Notes: a model not told the origin generated them from the letters alone. Counted from the stretch's first letter, positions 35,173-44,361 are shown. The stretch: DNA of 64,000 nucleotides from Salipiger sp. CCB-MM3 (GCF_001687105.1 NZ_CP014596.1:489501-553500); one strand, 5' to 3'. Numbers and translations are program-made.

Positions 35173-36171
35173 ATGGGCATTACGAGACGGATTTTCGGAG
35201 GCACGGCGCTTGCGGCGCTGATGCTGGCGGGCGGTGCCGCGCAGGCGCAGGACAATGTCCGCATCGCGCTGGTGGTGAAAGCGCTCGGCATCGGCTTCTT
35301 CGAGGCCGCCGCCAAAGGCGCCGAGGAGGCCGCCAGCGAGCTTGGCAATGTCGAGGTGATCTACACCGGCCCCACCGACACCACCGCCGAAGGGCAGATC
35401 GAGGTGATCAACTCGCTGATCGCACAGCGCGTGGACGCCATCGCGGTCTCGGCCAATGACACCGACGCGCTGGTGCCGGCCCTCAAGAAGGCGATGCAGC
35501 GCGGCATCACGGTGATCTCATGGGACAGCGGCGTCGCGCCCGAGGGGCGGCAGCTGCATCTCAACCCTTCGTCGAACCCGCTTATCGGCAATATGATCAT
35601 CAAGCTCGCCGCCGACAATCTGCCCGACGGTGGCGAGGTGGCGGTGCTCTCGGCCACCACCACATCGACGAACCAGAACATCTGGATCGACGAGATGAAC
35701 AAGGTGATGGGCGACTATCCGGGCATCGAGGTGGTCACCACGGTCTATGGCGACGATCTTGCCGACAAATCCTATCGCGAGGCGCAGGGCCTGATGCAGA
35801 CCTATCCCGACCTCGACGCGATCATCGCGCCGACCTCGGTGGGCATCGTTGCCGCCGCGCGTGCGGTCGAGGATGCGGGCAAAGTGGGGCAGGTGAATGT
35901 CACCGGTCTTGGCCTGCCGTCCGAGATGGCGGGCGCGATCGAGAGCGGCGCGTCGAAAAGCTTTGCCATCTGGAACCCGATCGATCTGGGCTATTCGGCC
36001 ACCTATCTCGCCTATGAGCTGGCCACCGGCGACGCCGAGGCAGCACCGGGTGCCGAGATCCCCATGGGCCGCATGGGCACGCTGACCCTCGATGACAACA
36101 ACGAGGGCGCCATGGCCGATCCCTTTGTCTACGACGCCAGCAATATCGACGAGTTCAAGAGCATCTTCTGA
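35173..36171 (+). CDS. rhaS: Rhamnose ABC transporter substrate-binding protein
   Basis: 332 residues with a signal peptide (TRRIFGGTALAALMLAGGAA, cleavage near QAQD) and a periplasmic binding-protein fold of the ribose/rhamnose class (VRIALVVKALGIGFFEAAAKG, SANDTDALVPALKKAMQRGI, WDSGVAPEGRQLHLNPSS). GGAGGAG precedes the ATG. It delivers L-rhamnose to RhaTPQ. A stem-loop follows the stop. The symbol follows the rhizobial nomenclature, not the E. coli regulator RhaS. Confidence 0.9.
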   Translation: MGITRRIFGGTALAALMLAGGAAQAQDNVRIALVVKALGIGFFEAAAKGAEEAASELGNVEVIYTGPTDTTAEGQIEVINSLIAQRVDAIAVSANDTDALVPALKKAMQRGITVISWDSGVAPEGRQLHLNPSSNPLIGNMIIKLAADNLPDGGEVAVLSATTTSTNQNIWIDEMNKVMGDYPGIEVVTTVYGDDLADKSYREAQGLMQTYPDLDAIIAPTSVGIVAAARAVEDAGKVGQVNVTGLGLPSEMAGAIESGASKSFAIWNPIDLGYSATYLAYELATGDAEAAPGAEIPMGRMGTLTLDDNNEGAMADPFVYDASNIDEFKSIF

Positions 36172-36200
36172 TCCGCGCCTGAACCCGGCGCAGAGTCTGG

Positions 36201-36224
36201 CCCCGGCGCGCCGCAGCGCCGGGG
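36201..36224 (+). terminator. Stem-loop between rhaS and rhaT
   Basis: CCCCGGCGC and GCGCCGGGG pair perfectly around a six-base loop, 30 bp after the rhaS stop. No T-run follows, so it most likely limits read-through or protects the binding-protein message, as at the chvE-gguA junction. Confidence 0.6.
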
Positions 36225-36256
36225 TTGCACCCAAACCCATGAACCCGGGGGCCTCG

Positions 36257-37801
36257 ATGCAAGTCAGCCTCACCACCCCGCCCGTCGCAGCAGCGTCGGC
36301 CGATGCCGCGCCCGTGCTGCGGCTCGAGGGGATCACCAAGACATTTCCCGGCGTGAAGGCGCTCGACGGCGTCACGCTCGATCTCTACCCCGGTCAGGTC
36401 ACCGCGCTGGTGGGCGAGAATGGCGCGGGCAAATCGACCATCGTGAAAACGCTCACCGGCATCTATCAGCCCGATGGCGGCACCATCACCCTTGGCGGCG
36501 CGCCGGTGCATTTCGCCACAGCGCAGGACGCCACCGCCGCCGGGATCACCGCGATCCATCAGGAGACGGTGCTCTTCGACGAGCTTTCCGTCGCCGAGAA
36601 CATCTTCATCGGCCATGCGCCGCGCGGCCGCTTCGGGCTGATCGACTGGCCGAAGATGCGCAAGGCCGCGCAGGAGATCCTGTCGCGCATCGACGCCGAT
36701 CTTGATCCCGACATGCCGCTGCGCGAGCTTGGCATCGCCTCGAAACACCTCGTGGCCATCGCCCGTGCGCTCTCGGTGGACGCCCGCGTGGTCATCATGG
36801 ACGAGCCCACCGCAGCGCTGTCGCACAAAGAGATCGAAGAGCTTTATGAACTGGTCGAGCGGCTGCGCGCCGAGGGCCGCGCGATCCTCTTCATCTCCCA
36901 CAAGTTCGACGAGATCTTCCGCATCGCCGACCGCTACACGGTCTTTCGCGACGGGCAGCACGTGGGCTCGGGTCTTATCTCCGAGGTCGATGAGGCTGAA
37001 CTGGTGCGCCTGATGGTGGGCCGCTCGGTGGATCAGATCTTTCCGCAGCGCGCCCATAACGTCGGCGATGAGGTGCTGAAAGTGGTGGGTTACGCCCATC
37101 CCACCGAGTTCGACGAGATCAATTTCACCCTGCGCCGGGGCGAGATCCTCGGCTTTTACGGGCTCGTCGGGGCCGGGCGCTCCGAGGTGATGCAGGCGCT
37201 GTTTGGCGTGACCAGACCCAGCAAGGGCGCGGTGCGCATCGACGGGCAGGTGCGGGTGATCCGCTCGCCCGCCGAGGCGGTCGAGAATGGCATCGTCTAT
37301 GTCCCCGAGGATCGCGGCAAGCAGGGTGCCGTCATCGGCCTGCCGATCTTCCAGAATGTCACGCTGCCCTCGCTGGCGCAGACCTCGCGCCGTGGCTTTT
37401 TGCGGCTGTCGCAGGAATTTGCCCTCGCGCGCGAGTATACCGAACGCCTCGATCTGCGCGCCGCCGCGCTGGATCAGGACGTCGGCAACCTCTCGGGCGG
37501 CAACCAGCAGAAGGTGGTGATCGCCAAATGGCTGGCGACCCAGCCCAAGGTGATCATCCTCGACGAGCCCACCAAGGGCATCGACATCGGCTCCAAGGCC
37601 GCCGTGCATGGCTTCATGGCCGAGCTTGCCGCGCAGGGCCTGTCGGTGATCATGGTCAGCTCGGAAATCCCCGAGGTGCTGGGCATGTCCGACCGCGTCA
37701 TCGTCATGCGCGAGGGCCTCATTGCCGCCGAGCTGGAGGGCGACGCGCTGACCCCGGAAAACCTCGTCCGCCATGCCGCCGGGATCGGAGCGCAGCCATG
37801 A
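36257..37801 (+). CDS. rhaT: Rhamnose ABC transporter ATPase
   Basis: 514 residues from the ATG at 36257 with GGGGG upstream; an ATG at 36239 is possible but lacks a ribosome site. Two ABC domains in tandem: GENGAGKST and VIMDEPTAALSHKE in the first, GLVGAGRSEVMQ in the second with [10 protein letters not shown] and IILDEPTKGIDIGSK. It energises rhamnose uptake; in rhizobia the system works together with the kinase RhaK. Its stop overlaps the start of a small bridging frame leading to rhaP. Confidence 0.88.
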   Translation: MQVSLTTPPVAAASADAAPVLRLEGITKTFPGVKALDGVTLDLYPGQVTALVGENGAGKSTIVKTLTGIYQPDGGTITLGGAPVHFATAQDATAAGITAIHQETVLFDELSVAENIFIGHAPRGRFGLIDWPKMRKAAQEILSRIDADLDPDMPLRELGIASKHLVAIARALSVDARVVIMDEPTAALSHKEIEELYELVERLRAEGRAILFISHKFDEIFRIADRYTVFRDGQHVGSGLISEVDEAELVRLMVGRSVDQIFPQRAHNVGDEVLKVVGYAHPTEFDEINFTLRRGEILGFYGLVGAGRSEVMQALFGVTRPSKGAVRIDGQVRVIRSPAEAVENGIVYVPEDRGKQGAVIGLPIFQNVTLPSLAQTSRRGFLRLSQEFALAREYTERLDLRAAALDQDVGNLSGGNQQKVVIAKWLATQPKVIILDEPTKGIDIGSKAAVHGFMAELAAQGLSVIMVSSEIPEVLGMSDRVIVMREGLIAAELEGDALTPENLVRHAAGIGAQP

Positions 37802-37938
37802 CCCGCGCGCCCGCCCATGCCGCTTCTTCTCTTTCCAAATACGCCGGGGGTGAATTCGCGCAGCGAAGAGGGGGCAGCGCCCCCAACCGCCCCCAATCGC
37901 CCTTGCCACCCGCGCCAGACCAGGGAGCCTGTGAATGA
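37798..37938 (+). CDS. 46-codon bridging frame between rhaT and rhaP (possible leader peptide)
   Basis: The frame begins with an ATG overlapping the rhaT stop (ATGA). It runs without a stop through the dispersed palindromic element and ends in a TGA that overlaps the rhaP ATG (AATGA). The predicted peptide (MTRAPAHAASSLSKYAGGEF, then Pro/Gly/Ser-rich) looks like no known protein. The exact fit between the two genes suggests it serves translational coupling, carrying ribosomes across an inserted repeat, more than encoding a functional product. Confidence 0.4.
   Translation: MTRAPAHAASSLSKYAGGEFAQRRGGSAPNRPQSPLPPAPDQGACE
37823..37884 (+). repeat. Dispersed GC-palindrome element, copy 2 (inside the rha operon)
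   Basis: Reading rightwards: CTTCTTCTCTTTCCAAATA, CGCCGGGGG, a variable middle and the palindrome GGGGGCAGCGCCCCC. This is the reverse complement of the block order at 26544-26607. Here it lies inside an operon, between rhaT and rhaP, which most rhizobial-type rha loci do not have to my knowledge. Confidence 0.6.
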
Positions 37939-38915
37939 CGACCTTCCTGAAATCCCGCGAAGCGATCCTTTGCGCGGCCATCCTTGCGCTGCTCGCGCTG
38001 ATCGCCAGCCGCTTTCCGGCCTTTGTGGCGCCGGGCAATCTTGTGCGGGTCTTCACCGACACCTCGCCGCTGATCCTGCTGGCGCTGGGGCAGACCGTGG
38101 TGATCCTCACCCGCTGCATCGACCTGTCGGTGGCCGCCAATCTCGCGCTCACCGGGATGGTCTGCGCCATGCTCAACGCCGCCTATCCCGGCGTGCCGGT
38201 GGCGGTGATCCTGCTGCTGGCGCTCGCCATGGGGGCTCTCATGGGCATGTTCAACGGGCTGCTCGTGTGGAAGCTGAACATCCCGCCCATCGTGGTGACG
38301 CTGGGCACGATGACCATCTACCGCGGCATCATCTTCGTCATCTCCGGCGGTGCATGGGTCAATGCGCATGAGATGAGCGCGGCCTTCACCGGCTTTCCGC
38401 GGGCCAACCTGCTGGGCCTGCCGGTCCTCGCATGGATCGCCATCGCCGTCACCGCGCTGTTTCTGATCGGCATCGCCCGCGCGCCGCTGGGCCGGGCCTT
38501 CTATGCCGTGGGCGGTAACCCGCATGCGGCGGTCTACACTGGAATCGACGTGGGCCGCACGCAGTTCATGGCCTTCACCATCTCGGGCATGCTGGCCGGG
38601 CTGACAGGCTATCTTTGGGTGGCGCGCTACTCGGTGGCCTATGTGGACATCGCCGGCGGGTTCGAGCTGGAGGTGGTCGCCGCCTGCGTGATCGGCGGCA
38701 TCTCCATCGCCGGGGGGGCGGGGACGATCCTTGGCACGCTTCTCGGGGCGCTGTTTCTGGGCATCGTCAAGAACGCCCTGCCGGTGGTCGACATCTCCCC
38801 CTTCTGGCAACTGGCCATCTCCGGTACGGCGATCATCGTCGCGGTGGCGTTCAACGCCCGCTCGGGGCGCTCGAGAGGCCGTATCATCCTCAAGCGGGCG
38901 GAGGGCCACGGATGA
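37935..38915 (+). CDS. rhaP: Rhamnose ABC transporter permease 1
   Basis: 326 residues, CUT2 permease with about nine hydrophobic segments, the motif VVILTRCIDLSVAANLALTG and the C-terminal ELEVVAACVIGGISIAGGAG. GGGAG precedes the ATG. It has cysteine in RCIDLSV where sister permeases in this window have Gly, Asn or Glu, which is tolerated in the family. It overlaps rhaQ by four bases and forms the channel with it. Confidence 0.88.
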   Translation: MTTFLKSREAILCAAILALLALIASRFPAFVAPGNLVRVFTDTSPLILLALGQTVVILTRCIDLSVAANLALTGMVCAMLNAAYPGVPVAVILLLALAMGALMGMFNGLLVWKLNIPPIVVTLGTMTIYRGIIFVISGGAWVNAHEMSAAFTGFPRANLLGLPVLAWIAIAVTALFLIGIARAPLGRAFYAVGGNPHAAVYTGIDVGRTQFMAFTISGMLAGLTGYLWVARYSVAYVDIAGGFELEVVAACVIGGISIAGGAGTILGTLLGALFLGIVKNALPVVDISPFWQLAISGTAIIVAVAFNARSGRSRGRIILKRAEGHG

Positions 38916-39973
38916 CCGATAGCGCTATCATCGCGAAGGGCGACGCGGCCAAAAATGGGCCCACAGACAACCGTACAGATACCCATCATGACAAGTCGGC
39001 CCCGCGCCACATCCCCGACCGGCTGCATAGCCCGGTCCAGCGGTTGCTGAAAAGCTGGGAGCTGCTGCTTTTTGCCGTGGCGGTGGCGATCTTCACCGCC
39101 AACAGTTTCGCCTCGCCCTATTTCCTCGACGCGTGGAACCTCAGCGACGCCACCTTCAACTTCACCGAAAAGGCGATGATCGCCTTTGCCATGGCGTTGC
39201 TGATCATCAGCGGCGAGATCGACCTCTCGGTCGCCTCGATCATCGCGCTGGCCTCCACCGCCATGGGCGCCGCCGCGCAATATGGGGCGGGTACTCCCGA
39301 ACTGGTGCTGATCGGCCTTGCCACCGGTCTGGTCTGCGGCACGGTCAACGGGCTGCTGGTGACAAAGATGGGGCTGCCGTCGATCGTGGTCACCATCGGG
39401 ACGATGAGCCTCTTCCGCGGCATCTCCTATATCGTGCTCGGCGATGGCGCTTACCGCGGCTACCCGCCCGAGTTCGCCTTCTTTGGGCAGGGCTACGTCG
39501 CTTGGGTGATCTCCTTCGAGTTGGTGCTCTTCGCGCTGCTCGCCGTGCTCTATTACCTGCTGCTGCATCGGACCAACTTTGGCCGCATGGTCTATGCCAT
39601 CGGCAACAACCCCACCGCCGCCAGCTTTTCCGGCATCCGCGTCGCGCGGGTGAAGTTCATCCTCTTCCTGCTGACCGGGCTCATGTCGGGCGTCGCGGCG
39701 ATCTGCCTGACCTCGCGGCTCGGCTCGACGCGGCCCTCCATCGCCTTTGGCTGGGAGCTTGAGGTGGTGACCATGGTGGTGCTCGGCGGCGTGTCGATCC
39801 TTGGCGGCTCGGGCTCGATCCCCGGCGTGGTGATCGCCGCCTTCGTCATGGGGCTGGTGACCTTCGGGCTCGGGCTCTTGAACGTGCCGGGGATCGTCAT
39901 GTCGATCTTCATCGGCGCGCTGCTGATCGGGGTGATCGCCCTGCCGCGCCTCTGGGCGATGTGGAGGCGCTGA
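38912..39973 (+). CDS. rhaQ: Rhamnose ABC transporter permease 2
   Basis: 353 residues. A charged ~45-residue N-terminal tail rich in His/Asp/Lys (ATGACCGATAGC start) precedes a CUT2 permease body with [39 protein letters not shown] and [20 protein letters not shown]. Its stop shares one base with the rhaU start. Partner of RhaP. Confidence 0.88.
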   Translation: MTDSAIIAKGDAAKNGPTDNRTDTHHDKSAPRHIPDRLHSPVQRLLKSWELLLFAVAVAIFTANSFASPYFLDAWNLSDATFNFTEKAMIAFAMALLIISGEIDLSVASIIALASTAMGAAAQYGAGTPELVLIGLATGLVCGTVNGLLVTKMGLPSIVVTIGTMSLFRGISYIVLGDGAYRGYPPEFAFFGQGYVAWVISFELVLFALLAVLYYLLLHRTNFGRMVYAIGNNPTAASFSGIRVARVKFILFLLTGLMSGVAAICLTSRLGSTRPSIAFGWELEVVTMVVLGGVSILGGSGSIPGVVIAAFVMGLVTFGLGLLNVPGIVMSIFIGALLIGVIALPRLWAMWRR

Positions 39974-40287
39974 TGGAGAAATATGCTTTCCGCATGGTGC
40001 TCAATCCCGGCTGCGCCGAAGAGTACAAGCGCCGCCATGATGCGATCTGGCCCGAACTGGCCGCATTGCTGAAAGACGCGGGCGTCGAGGATTACTCGAT
40101 CCACCTCGACCCCGAGACGAACCATCTCTTCGGTGTGCTCTGGCGGCGCGAGGACCACGGCATGGACGCGCTGCCGCAGACCGAGGTCATGCAGCGCTGG
40201 TGGGCGCATATGGCCGATATCATGCAGACCAAGCCTGACAACGAACCGCTGGCCGTGCCGCTGCAACCGATGTTCCATCTGCCATGA
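39973..40287 (+). CDS. rhaU: L-rhamnose mutarotase
   Basis: 104 residues, the usual length for the RhaU/RhaM family. The family pattern is complete: [40 protein letters not shown] and the closing PLQPMFHLP. It interconverts the anomers of L-rhamnose so that the isomerase has its preferred form. GGAGG lies inside the last codons of rhaQ, and the ATG overlaps that gene's stop. Confidence 0.93.
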   Translation: MEKYAFRMVLNPGCAEEYKRRHDAIWPELAALLKDAGVEDYSIHLDPETNHLFGVLWRREDHGMDALPQTEVMQRWWAHMADIMQTKPDNEPLAVPLQPMFHLP

Positions 40288-41693
40288 GCGGGCGGCCCCC
40301 TCCACGCCGTGTCGCCGTCTGGGACATCGGCAAGACCAACGCCAAGCTGGCCTTGGTCGATATGCAGAGCCTGTCCGAGATTGCCGTGCGGACGCGGCCC
40401 AACACCGTTCGGACGGACGGACCCTATCCGCATTACGACATCGACGGGCTTTGGGACTTCTTGCTGGACGGGCTGAGTGAACTTCAGGCCGAGCTTGGGA
40501 TCGACGCGATCAGCATCACCACCCATGGTGCCTCGCTGGCGCTGCTCGACAGCGCTGGGGGCCTTGCCTGCCCGGTGCTGGATTACGAACATACGGGTCC
40601 CGACGATCTGGCCGAGGAGTATGACGCCATCCGGCCCGGCTTTGCGCGGACCGGCTCGCCTCGGCTGCCGATGGGGCTCAATGCCGGGGCGCAGTTGCAT
40701 TGGCTGCTGCAAACCGAAGTTGGCCTGCGTGACCGGCTGGCGCAGGTGGTGACCTATCCGCAGTATTGGTCGGGCCGGCTCACCGGGCGCTTTGGCTGCG
40801 AATATACCTCGCTTGGCTGTCATACCGATCTGTGGATACCGCGCGAGGCGGGCTTTTCGCCGCTGGTCGCGGCGCTGGGGCTCGAGGGGAAGATGGCGCC
40901 GCTCAATCATGCCAGCGATTGCGCCGGGCACATTCTGCCGCAGCTCGCCGCCCGCACCGGGCTTGCGCCGGACACTCCCGTAATGTCCGGCATCCATGAT
41001 TCCAACGCCTCGCTGCTGCCGCATCTGCGCTGCCTGCCGCAGCCCTTTGCGGTGGTCTCCACCGGGACATGGGTGATCTCCATGGCGGTGGGCGGGCGGC
41101 AGATTGCGCTCGATCCGGCGCGCGATCTGCTGATCAACGTCAACGCGGATGGCGGGCCGACCCCGTCGGCGCGTTTCATGGGCGGGCGCGAATACGATCT
41201 GCTGAAATCGCAGATCGCGCCGCATGAACCCGCTGATGTGGCCGCGGTCTTGGCACAGGGCGCGCATCTTCGGCCCTCGGTCGAGGTCAGCTCGGGGCCG
41301 TTCCCCGGCCAGCAGGGCGGCTGGAGCGCGCCGATGAGCCCGGGCGAGAAATCCGTGGCGCTCGCGTTCTATCTCGGGCTGATGACCGCCGAATGCCTGT
41401 CGCTGATCGGGGCCGAAGGGCCGATCCTCGTCGAAGGGCCGTTCGCCCGCAACGATCTGCTGCTCGACATGCTCGCCGCCGCCACCGGGCGCCAGATTGC
41501 CTGCTCGCTTTCGGCCACCGGCACCAGCATCGGCGCGGCGCTTCTGGCGACCGGCGTGGCACCGACCGGGGCGGTGCAGCCGCATGCGATGACATTAGAC
41601 CGGGCTGCGCTGGCGGATTACGCCGCGGCATGGCGCGCTGCGGTGGGCGCTGCGCCCACCGAGGGGCCTTTCGCCCGCCGCGTAAACGGCTAG
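40284..41693 (+). CDS. rhaK: Rhamnulokinase-type FGGY sugar kinase
   Basis: 469 residues of FGGY kinase: N-terminal phosphate-binding loop [17 protein letters not shown], substrate region [27 protein letters not shown], and the ATP-domain segments [27 protein letters not shown] and [14 protein letters not shown]. In Rhizobium leguminosarum RhaK phosphorylates the ketose (or rhamnose) and is needed for transport as well. It overlaps rhaU by four bases and ends the recognised rha set. Confidence 0.88.
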   Translation: MSGRPPPRRVAVWDIGKTNAKLALVDMQSLSEIAVRTRPNTVRTDGPYPHYDIDGLWDFLLDGLSELQAELGIDAISITTHGASLALLDSAGGLACPVLDYEHTGPDDLAEEYDAIRPGFARTGSPRLPMGLNAGAQLHWLLQTEVGLRDRLAQVVTYPQYWSGRLTGRFGCEYTSLGCHTDLWIPREAGFSPLVAALGLEGKMAPLNHASDCAGHILPQLAARTGLAPDTPVMSGIHDSNASLLPHLRCLPQPFAVVSTGTWVISMAVGGRQIALDPARDLLINVNADGGPTPSARFMGGREYDLLKSQIAPHEPADVAAVLAQGAHLRPSVEVSSGPFPGQQGGWSAPMSPGEKSVALAFYLGLMTAECLSLIGAEGPILVEGPFARNDLLLDMLAAATGRQIACSLSATGTSIGAALLATGVAPTGAVQPHAMTLDRAALADYAAAWRAAVGAAPTEGPFARRVNG

Positions 41694-41759
41694 GGTGCGC
41701 GCAAGCGAGGCGGTTTCCGCCCAGCCATGCGCGATTTCCCGAATCCGAGAGGTTTTCCC

Positions 41760-42713
41760 ATGTCAGCCCCAACCCTCCCCCAGACCATCGCCGTTATCGG
41801 CACCGGCACCATCGGTGCCAGCTGGGCGACGCTGTTCCTTGGCGCCGGTCTCAGCGTCCGCGCCAGCGATCCCGGCGCCGGAGCCGAAGCTAAGCTCCGC
41901 GAGTTCATCCGCGCCGCATGGCCGTCGATGGAAGCGCTTGGCCAGACCTCGGGCCGCAGCGCCGAGGATGCGCTCGCGGCGCTTGCGTTCTTCGCTACCC
42001 CCGAAGAGGCCGCCACCGGCGCGGATCTGGTGCAAGAGAACGCCCCCGAGCGCATCGAGATCAAGCGCGAGACCTACGCCAAGCTCGAGTCCGCGCTGGC
42101 GCCGGACGTGGTCATCGCCTCGTCCACCAGCGGCATCATGCCCAGCGAGTTGCAGGCCGAGATGACACACCCCGAGCGGCTGGTGGTTGGTCACCCGTTC
42201 AACCCGCCGCACCTCGTGCCGCTGGTCGAAGTGGTGCCGGGCAAGCTGACCTCGGAGGCGGCGGTCGAGGCCGCGATGGCCTTTTACAAAGCGGTGGGCA
42301 AGGTCCCGATCAAGCTGAACCGCGAGATGATCGGCCATATCGCCAACCGCCTGCAGGCCGCTGTGCTGCGCGAAAGCGTCTACCTTGCGCGCGAGGGGGT
42401 GGCGTCGATGCAGGACATCGACCTTGCGGCGTCCATGGGTCCGGGCCAGCGATGGGCCTTCATCGGGCAAGGCAAGATCTTTGCGCTGGCGGGCGGCGTC
42501 GGCGGCATGGGGCATTTCCTCGATCATCTCGGCGAGGCGGTCGAGACATGGTGGGACGATCTGGGCGATGCGCGGCTTGATCCCGAGACCCGCACCATGC
42601 TGACCGAGGCCTATGGCACGCCGACCGAGGAAAGCTTTGCCAAGGACGTCGCCTTCCGCGACGCGGCACTGCTGCGCCGACTCAAGGCGCTGTCGGAGGA
42701 TTCTGAGGGGTGA
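41760..42713 (+). CDS. 3-hydroxyacyl-CoA dehydrogenase-like NAD-dependent dehydrogenase
   Basis: 317 residues from the ATG at 41760 (GAGAGG upstream). NAD-binding loop IAVIGTGTIGASWATLFLGA, then SSTSGIMPSELQ and GHPFNPPHLVPLVEVVPG, a pattern shared by L-carnitine dehydrogenase, L-gulonate 3-dehydrogenase (lambda-crystallin) and single-domain hydroxyacyl-CoA dehydrogenases. The C-terminal domain has MGPGQRWAFIGQGKIFALAG. It starts 66 bp after rhaK with no terminator between, so it may be the last gene of that operon, but it has no known role in rhamnose breakdown. Substrate not assignable. Confidence 0.8.
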   Translation: MSAPTLPQTIAVIGTGTIGASWATLFLGAGLSVRASDPGAGAEAKLREFIRAAWPSMEALGQTSGRSAEDALAALAFFATPEEAATGADLVQENAPERIEIKRETYAKLESALAPDVVIASSTSGIMPSELQAEMTHPERLVVGHPFNPPHLVPLVEVVPGKLTSEAAVEAAMAFYKAVGKVPIKLNREMIGHIANRLQAAVLRESVYLAREGVASMQDIDLAASMGPGQRWAFIGQGKIFALAGGVGGMGHFLDHLGEAVETWWDDLGDARLDPETRTMLTEAYGTPTEESFAKDVAFRDAALLRRLKALSEDSEG

Positions 42714-42717
42714 AGTC

Positions 42718-42882
42718 GGGCGAGCGTCGGCCCGTGGGTTGGCGCTGCAACGGTTGAGGTCCGCGCTTTATGCCCGCCAGGTCCGCGTGACCTCGTTCAC
42801 CCGCATATGAATGACAAAGCGCCAGCCCGCCCGGACGGGCCGGCGCTCGCCCGGCGGCGCTGCGCGCCTTGTTCCGGGCGGG
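42718..42882 (+). repeat. ~165-bp dispersed repeat, copy A
   Basis: Matches 48993-49160 in inverted orientation along its whole length. Identical blocks include ATGACAAAGCGCCAGCCCG, GACGGGCCGGCGCT and TTGTTCCGGGC. The centre folds as a REP-like hairpin (AGCGCCAGCCCG at 42818-42829 with CGGGCCGGCGCT at 42836-42847). The loop differs between the copies (CCCGGA here, TGGGGA there) while the arms are identical. It fills the gap between the dehydrogenase and the Lrp gene. Confidence 0.75.
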
Positions 42883-42884
42883 CT

Positions 42885-43313
42885 TCACCCCGACACATGC
42901 GCCAGAAGCAGGCTGCTTTCCGAGTTGAGCACCCCCGGCACGTCGCGGATCTCGCGCAGCACGCGGTCGAAGTTCACCAGCGAGTCCGTCCTGATCTCCA
43001 CCACCAGATCCCATGCGCCGTTGGTGGCGTGGATGGTCGAGACCTCGGGGATGCGCGTCAGCGTGCGGATCACATTGCGCGACAGCCGCCCCTGCAGCTC
43101 TACCATGGTGATCGCGCGCACCTCGCCTTCCACATCCTGATCGGTCTCGATGGTGAACCGCCGGATCCGCCCTTCGGCCACCAGCGCCTCGAGCCGGGCG
43201 CGCGCGGTGGTGCGCGAGATGCCAACGGTCTGCGCAAGCTGCGTGATCGGCATGCGCGCGTCGCCGCGCAGCGCGGCGATGATCGCACGATCGGTTTTCG
43301 GAAGTGGGCTCAT
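42885..43313 (-). CDS. Lrp/AsnC-family regulator
   Basis: 142 residues: helix-turn-helix (LPKTDRAIIAALRGDARMPI, VGISRTTARARLEALVAEGR) followed by the RAM ligand domain (EVRAITMVELQGRLSRNVIR, GAWDLVVEIRTDSLVNFDRV). It is divergent from arginase and ornithine cyclodeaminase, so it most likely controls arginine/ornithine catabolism, as ArgR/PutR-type Lrp proteins do in alphaproteobacteria. The 121-bp gap contains paired TGATCA elements. Confidence 0.87.
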   Translation of the reverse strand: MSPLPKTDRAIIAALRGDARMPITQLAQTVGISRTTARARLEALVAEGRIRRFTIETDQDVEGEVRAITMVELQGRLSRNVIRTLTRIPEVSTIHATNGAWDLVVEIRTDSLVNFDRVLREIRDVPGVLNSESSLLLAHVSG

Positions 43314-43336
43314 GCTGTACGGTTTGACTCATATGC

Positions 43337-43388
43337 TGATCAAAGTGAGTAGATACTAATGCGTTTTGATCACATTGACGATCACATT
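43337..43388. promoter_or_regulatory. Candidate Lrp-type operator upstream of arginase
   Basis: TGATCAAA (43337-43344) and its inverse TTTGATCA (43365-43372) face each other, and GATCACATT is repeated directly at 43368-43376 and 43380-43388. The repetition in a divergent promoter next to an Lrp-type gene suggests regulator sites. Confidence 0.5.
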
Positions 43389-43434
43389 CGTCAGCAACTC
43401 GCGGCATCATGCGCGCAAGCATAACGGAGAGACC

Positions 43435-44361
43435 ATGCCCAGAACCTGTTCCCTTCTCGGCGCCCCGATCCAGACCGGCGCGTCGCAACCGGGCTGCCTG
43501 ATGGGGCCCGCCAGCCTGCGCACCGCCGGGCTCGAGCCGACCTTGGCCGGGCTCGACTGGCAGGTGACCGACCTTGGTGACCTCAGCATTCCCGCGGTGT
43601 CCCCGCGGGGACACGCCAATGGCGCGATCCACAACCTCGCCGAAACCATCGCATGGATCGAGGTGCTGGAAGCCGCCGCCTTCGACGCCGCAAGCGCGCA
43701 TGATCTGCCGATCTTCATGGGCGGCGATCACTCGATGTCCGCGGGCACCGTCGCGGGGATGGCGCGCTACGCGCAAGAGCAGGGGCGACCGCTCTTTGTG
43801 CTCTGGCTCGACGCGCACCCCGATCTGCATTCGCTCGACACCACGGAAAGCGGCAATCTGCACGGCACCCCGGTGAACTATTTCACCGGCCAGTCCGGCA
43901 ATGACGCTTACCCGCCTCTTGCCGCCGCCGTGCCGACCCAGAACATCTGCATGATGGGCATCCGCTCGGTCGACCGGGCCGAGCACAGGCTGATCTCGGA
44001 GCATGGGATCGAGGTGCACGACATGCGCGCCATCGACGAGACCGGCGTTCTGGCGCCGCTGAAAACCTTTCTCGAAAAGGTAAAGGCAGCGAACGGTCTG
44101 CTGCACGTCAGCTTCGACGTGGATTTCCTCGAGCCGGGCATCGCGCCCGCCGTGGGCACCACCGTGCCCGGCGGCGCCACCTTCCGCGAGGCGCATCTGA
44201 TCATGGAAACCCTCGGGGACTCCGGGCTGGTGCGCTCGCTCGACCTCGTCGAGCTTAACCCTTTTCTCGATGAGCGCGGGCGCACGGCGAAACTGCTGTG
44301 CGACCTGACGGCGAGCCTCTTTGGCCGCCGCGTGCTCGACCGTATGACCCGGAGCTTCTGA
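43435..44361 (+). CDS. Arginase
   Basis: 308 residues from the ATG at 43435 (GGAGA upstream). The two-manganese signatures of arginases are intact: GGDHSMSAGT, LDAHPDLHS and SFDVDFLEPGIAPAVGTTVP. It splits arginine into ornithine and urea; HGTPVNYFTG follows the metal site as in true arginases rather than agmatinases. The stop shares a base with the ornithine cyclodeaminase start, so ornithine is passed straight on. Confidence 0.9.
   Translation: MPRTCSLLGAPIQTGASQPGCLMGPASLRTAGLEPTLAGLDWQVTDLGDLSIPAVSPRGHANGAIHNLAETIAWIEVLEAAAFDAASAHDLPIFMGGDHSMSAGTVAGMARYAQEQGRPLFVLWLDAHPDLHSLDTTESGNLHGTPVNYFTGQSGNDAYPPLAAAVPTQNICMMGIRSVDRAEHRLISEHGIEVHDMRAIDETGVLAPLKTFLEKVKAANGLLHVSFDVDFLEPGIAPAVGTTVPGGATFREAHLIMETLGDSGLVRSLDLVELNPFLDERGRTAKLLCDLTASLFGRRVLDRMTRSF

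Noticed and set aside
36155..38176. A 673-codon minus-strand frame opposite rhaT and rhaP
   Set aside because: Shadow of strongly supported rha genes; low-complexity His/Asp/Gly composition and no ribosome site.
30669..41693. Rhamnose operon of the roseobacter biofilm plasmids
   Set aside because: Those plasmids carry dTDP-rhamnose biosynthesis genes. The genes here are for uptake and breakdown of rhamnose.
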